A stretch of 15,302 bases of DNA from Stramenopiles sp. TOSAG23-2 (Eukaryota > Sar): assembly GCA_900128395.1 (NCBI GenBank), contig LT649717.1:1-15302 (forward strand), written 5' to 3'. The position numbers were made by a program, and so were the translations under genes. Within the stretch, counting starts at the first letter, position 1. Every line of letters begins with the position of its first letter. The notes below the pieces were generated by a model. It searched no databases, was not told the DNA's origin, and saw only the letters and a list, made by a program, of their open reading frames with translations. Positions 15,160-15,302 of this stretch are shown here, piece after piece.

Positions 15160-15302
15160 AACAAAATTCGACAATTATTAAAAATACAAGGGGATTATTA
15201 TAGGAAATTCTGTAGTAATATTGACGAAAACAATCGTTAGAAAAAAAAAATAAAAATTTAACGATATTTGGATAAATAGGGTTAATTTATACTAAAAGAA
15301 TA

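Larger units (their letters stand above)
14715..15302. other. Terminal spacer with a cluster of perfect palindromes
   Basis: No gene; a 65-codon minus frame (14977-15174) is an accident of the repeats. The stretch holds five inverted-repeat units listed in the following entries. Confidence 0.6.

Noticed and set aside
14977-15174. 65-codon minus-strand frame over the palindrome cluster
   Set aside because: The frame runs through two perfect palindromes and has no protein-like sequence.
1-15302. tRNA, rRNA, CRISPR or viral/toxin genes
   Set aside because: I looked for cloverleaf-like arms, regular spaced repeats and viral or toxin signatures on both strands and found none that hold up.

Overview
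The window is eukaryotic nuclear DNA from an AT-rich genome of a unicellular organism. Genes lie singly on both strands, appear intron-free, and are separated by AT-rich spacers with microsatellites. One large protein is packed with asparagine tracts encoded by AAT/AAC runs. The protein set (Treslin/Sld3-type replication factor, Elongin B, an SDR of the Phe-for-Tyr subgroup, a secreted lipocalin, an HxxxDG acyltransferase-like protein, small ankyrin proteins, an MLKL-like kinase piece) suggests a stramenopile alga, perhaps a diatom. That placement is inference from family resemblance and no single marker fixes it.

Layout: 1-444, microsatellite-rich upstream DNA. 445-4890 (+), a 1481-residue Treslin/TICRR/Sld3-like replication-initiation factor. 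5073-5372 (-), Elongin B, convergent with the first gene; a perfect A/T palindrome between them carries AATAAA on both strands. 5632-8640 is the disturbed part. It holds an antisense Cys-rich carboxy-terminal fragment, a small ankyrin-repeat gene interrupted by 78 novel bases between 18-bp direct repeats, a perfect 114-bp tandem duplication of the ankyrin 3' end, about 1.4 kb of gene-free hairpin-rich DNA, and a truncated MLKL-like gene (helical bundle plus the kinase glycine loop only). The DNA inserted in the ankyrin gene is a near-identical copy of part of that kinase fragment 2.2 kb downstream. 9120-9995 (+), SDR oxidoreductase-like protein. 10342-11079 (-), secreted lipocalin. 11576-12829 (+), acyltransferase/condensation-like protein. 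13830-14714 (+), an unrecognised, probably nuclear protein. 14715-15302, a spacer with a cluster of perfect short palindromes.

The intact genes are ordinary housekeeping or lineage genes and share no evident pathway. The notable biology is the 5.7-8.6 kb block. The ankyrin gene carries a templated insertion whose flanking duplication supplies a GT donor and an AG acceptor; removing 93 nt restores the ankyrin frame exactly. This could be a newborn intron made by duplication plus filler DNA, or simply a dead gene. The same block is bracketed by short inverted repeats next to TA dinucleotides, so capture by a small DNA transposon is a weaker alternative explanation for its mosaic content.
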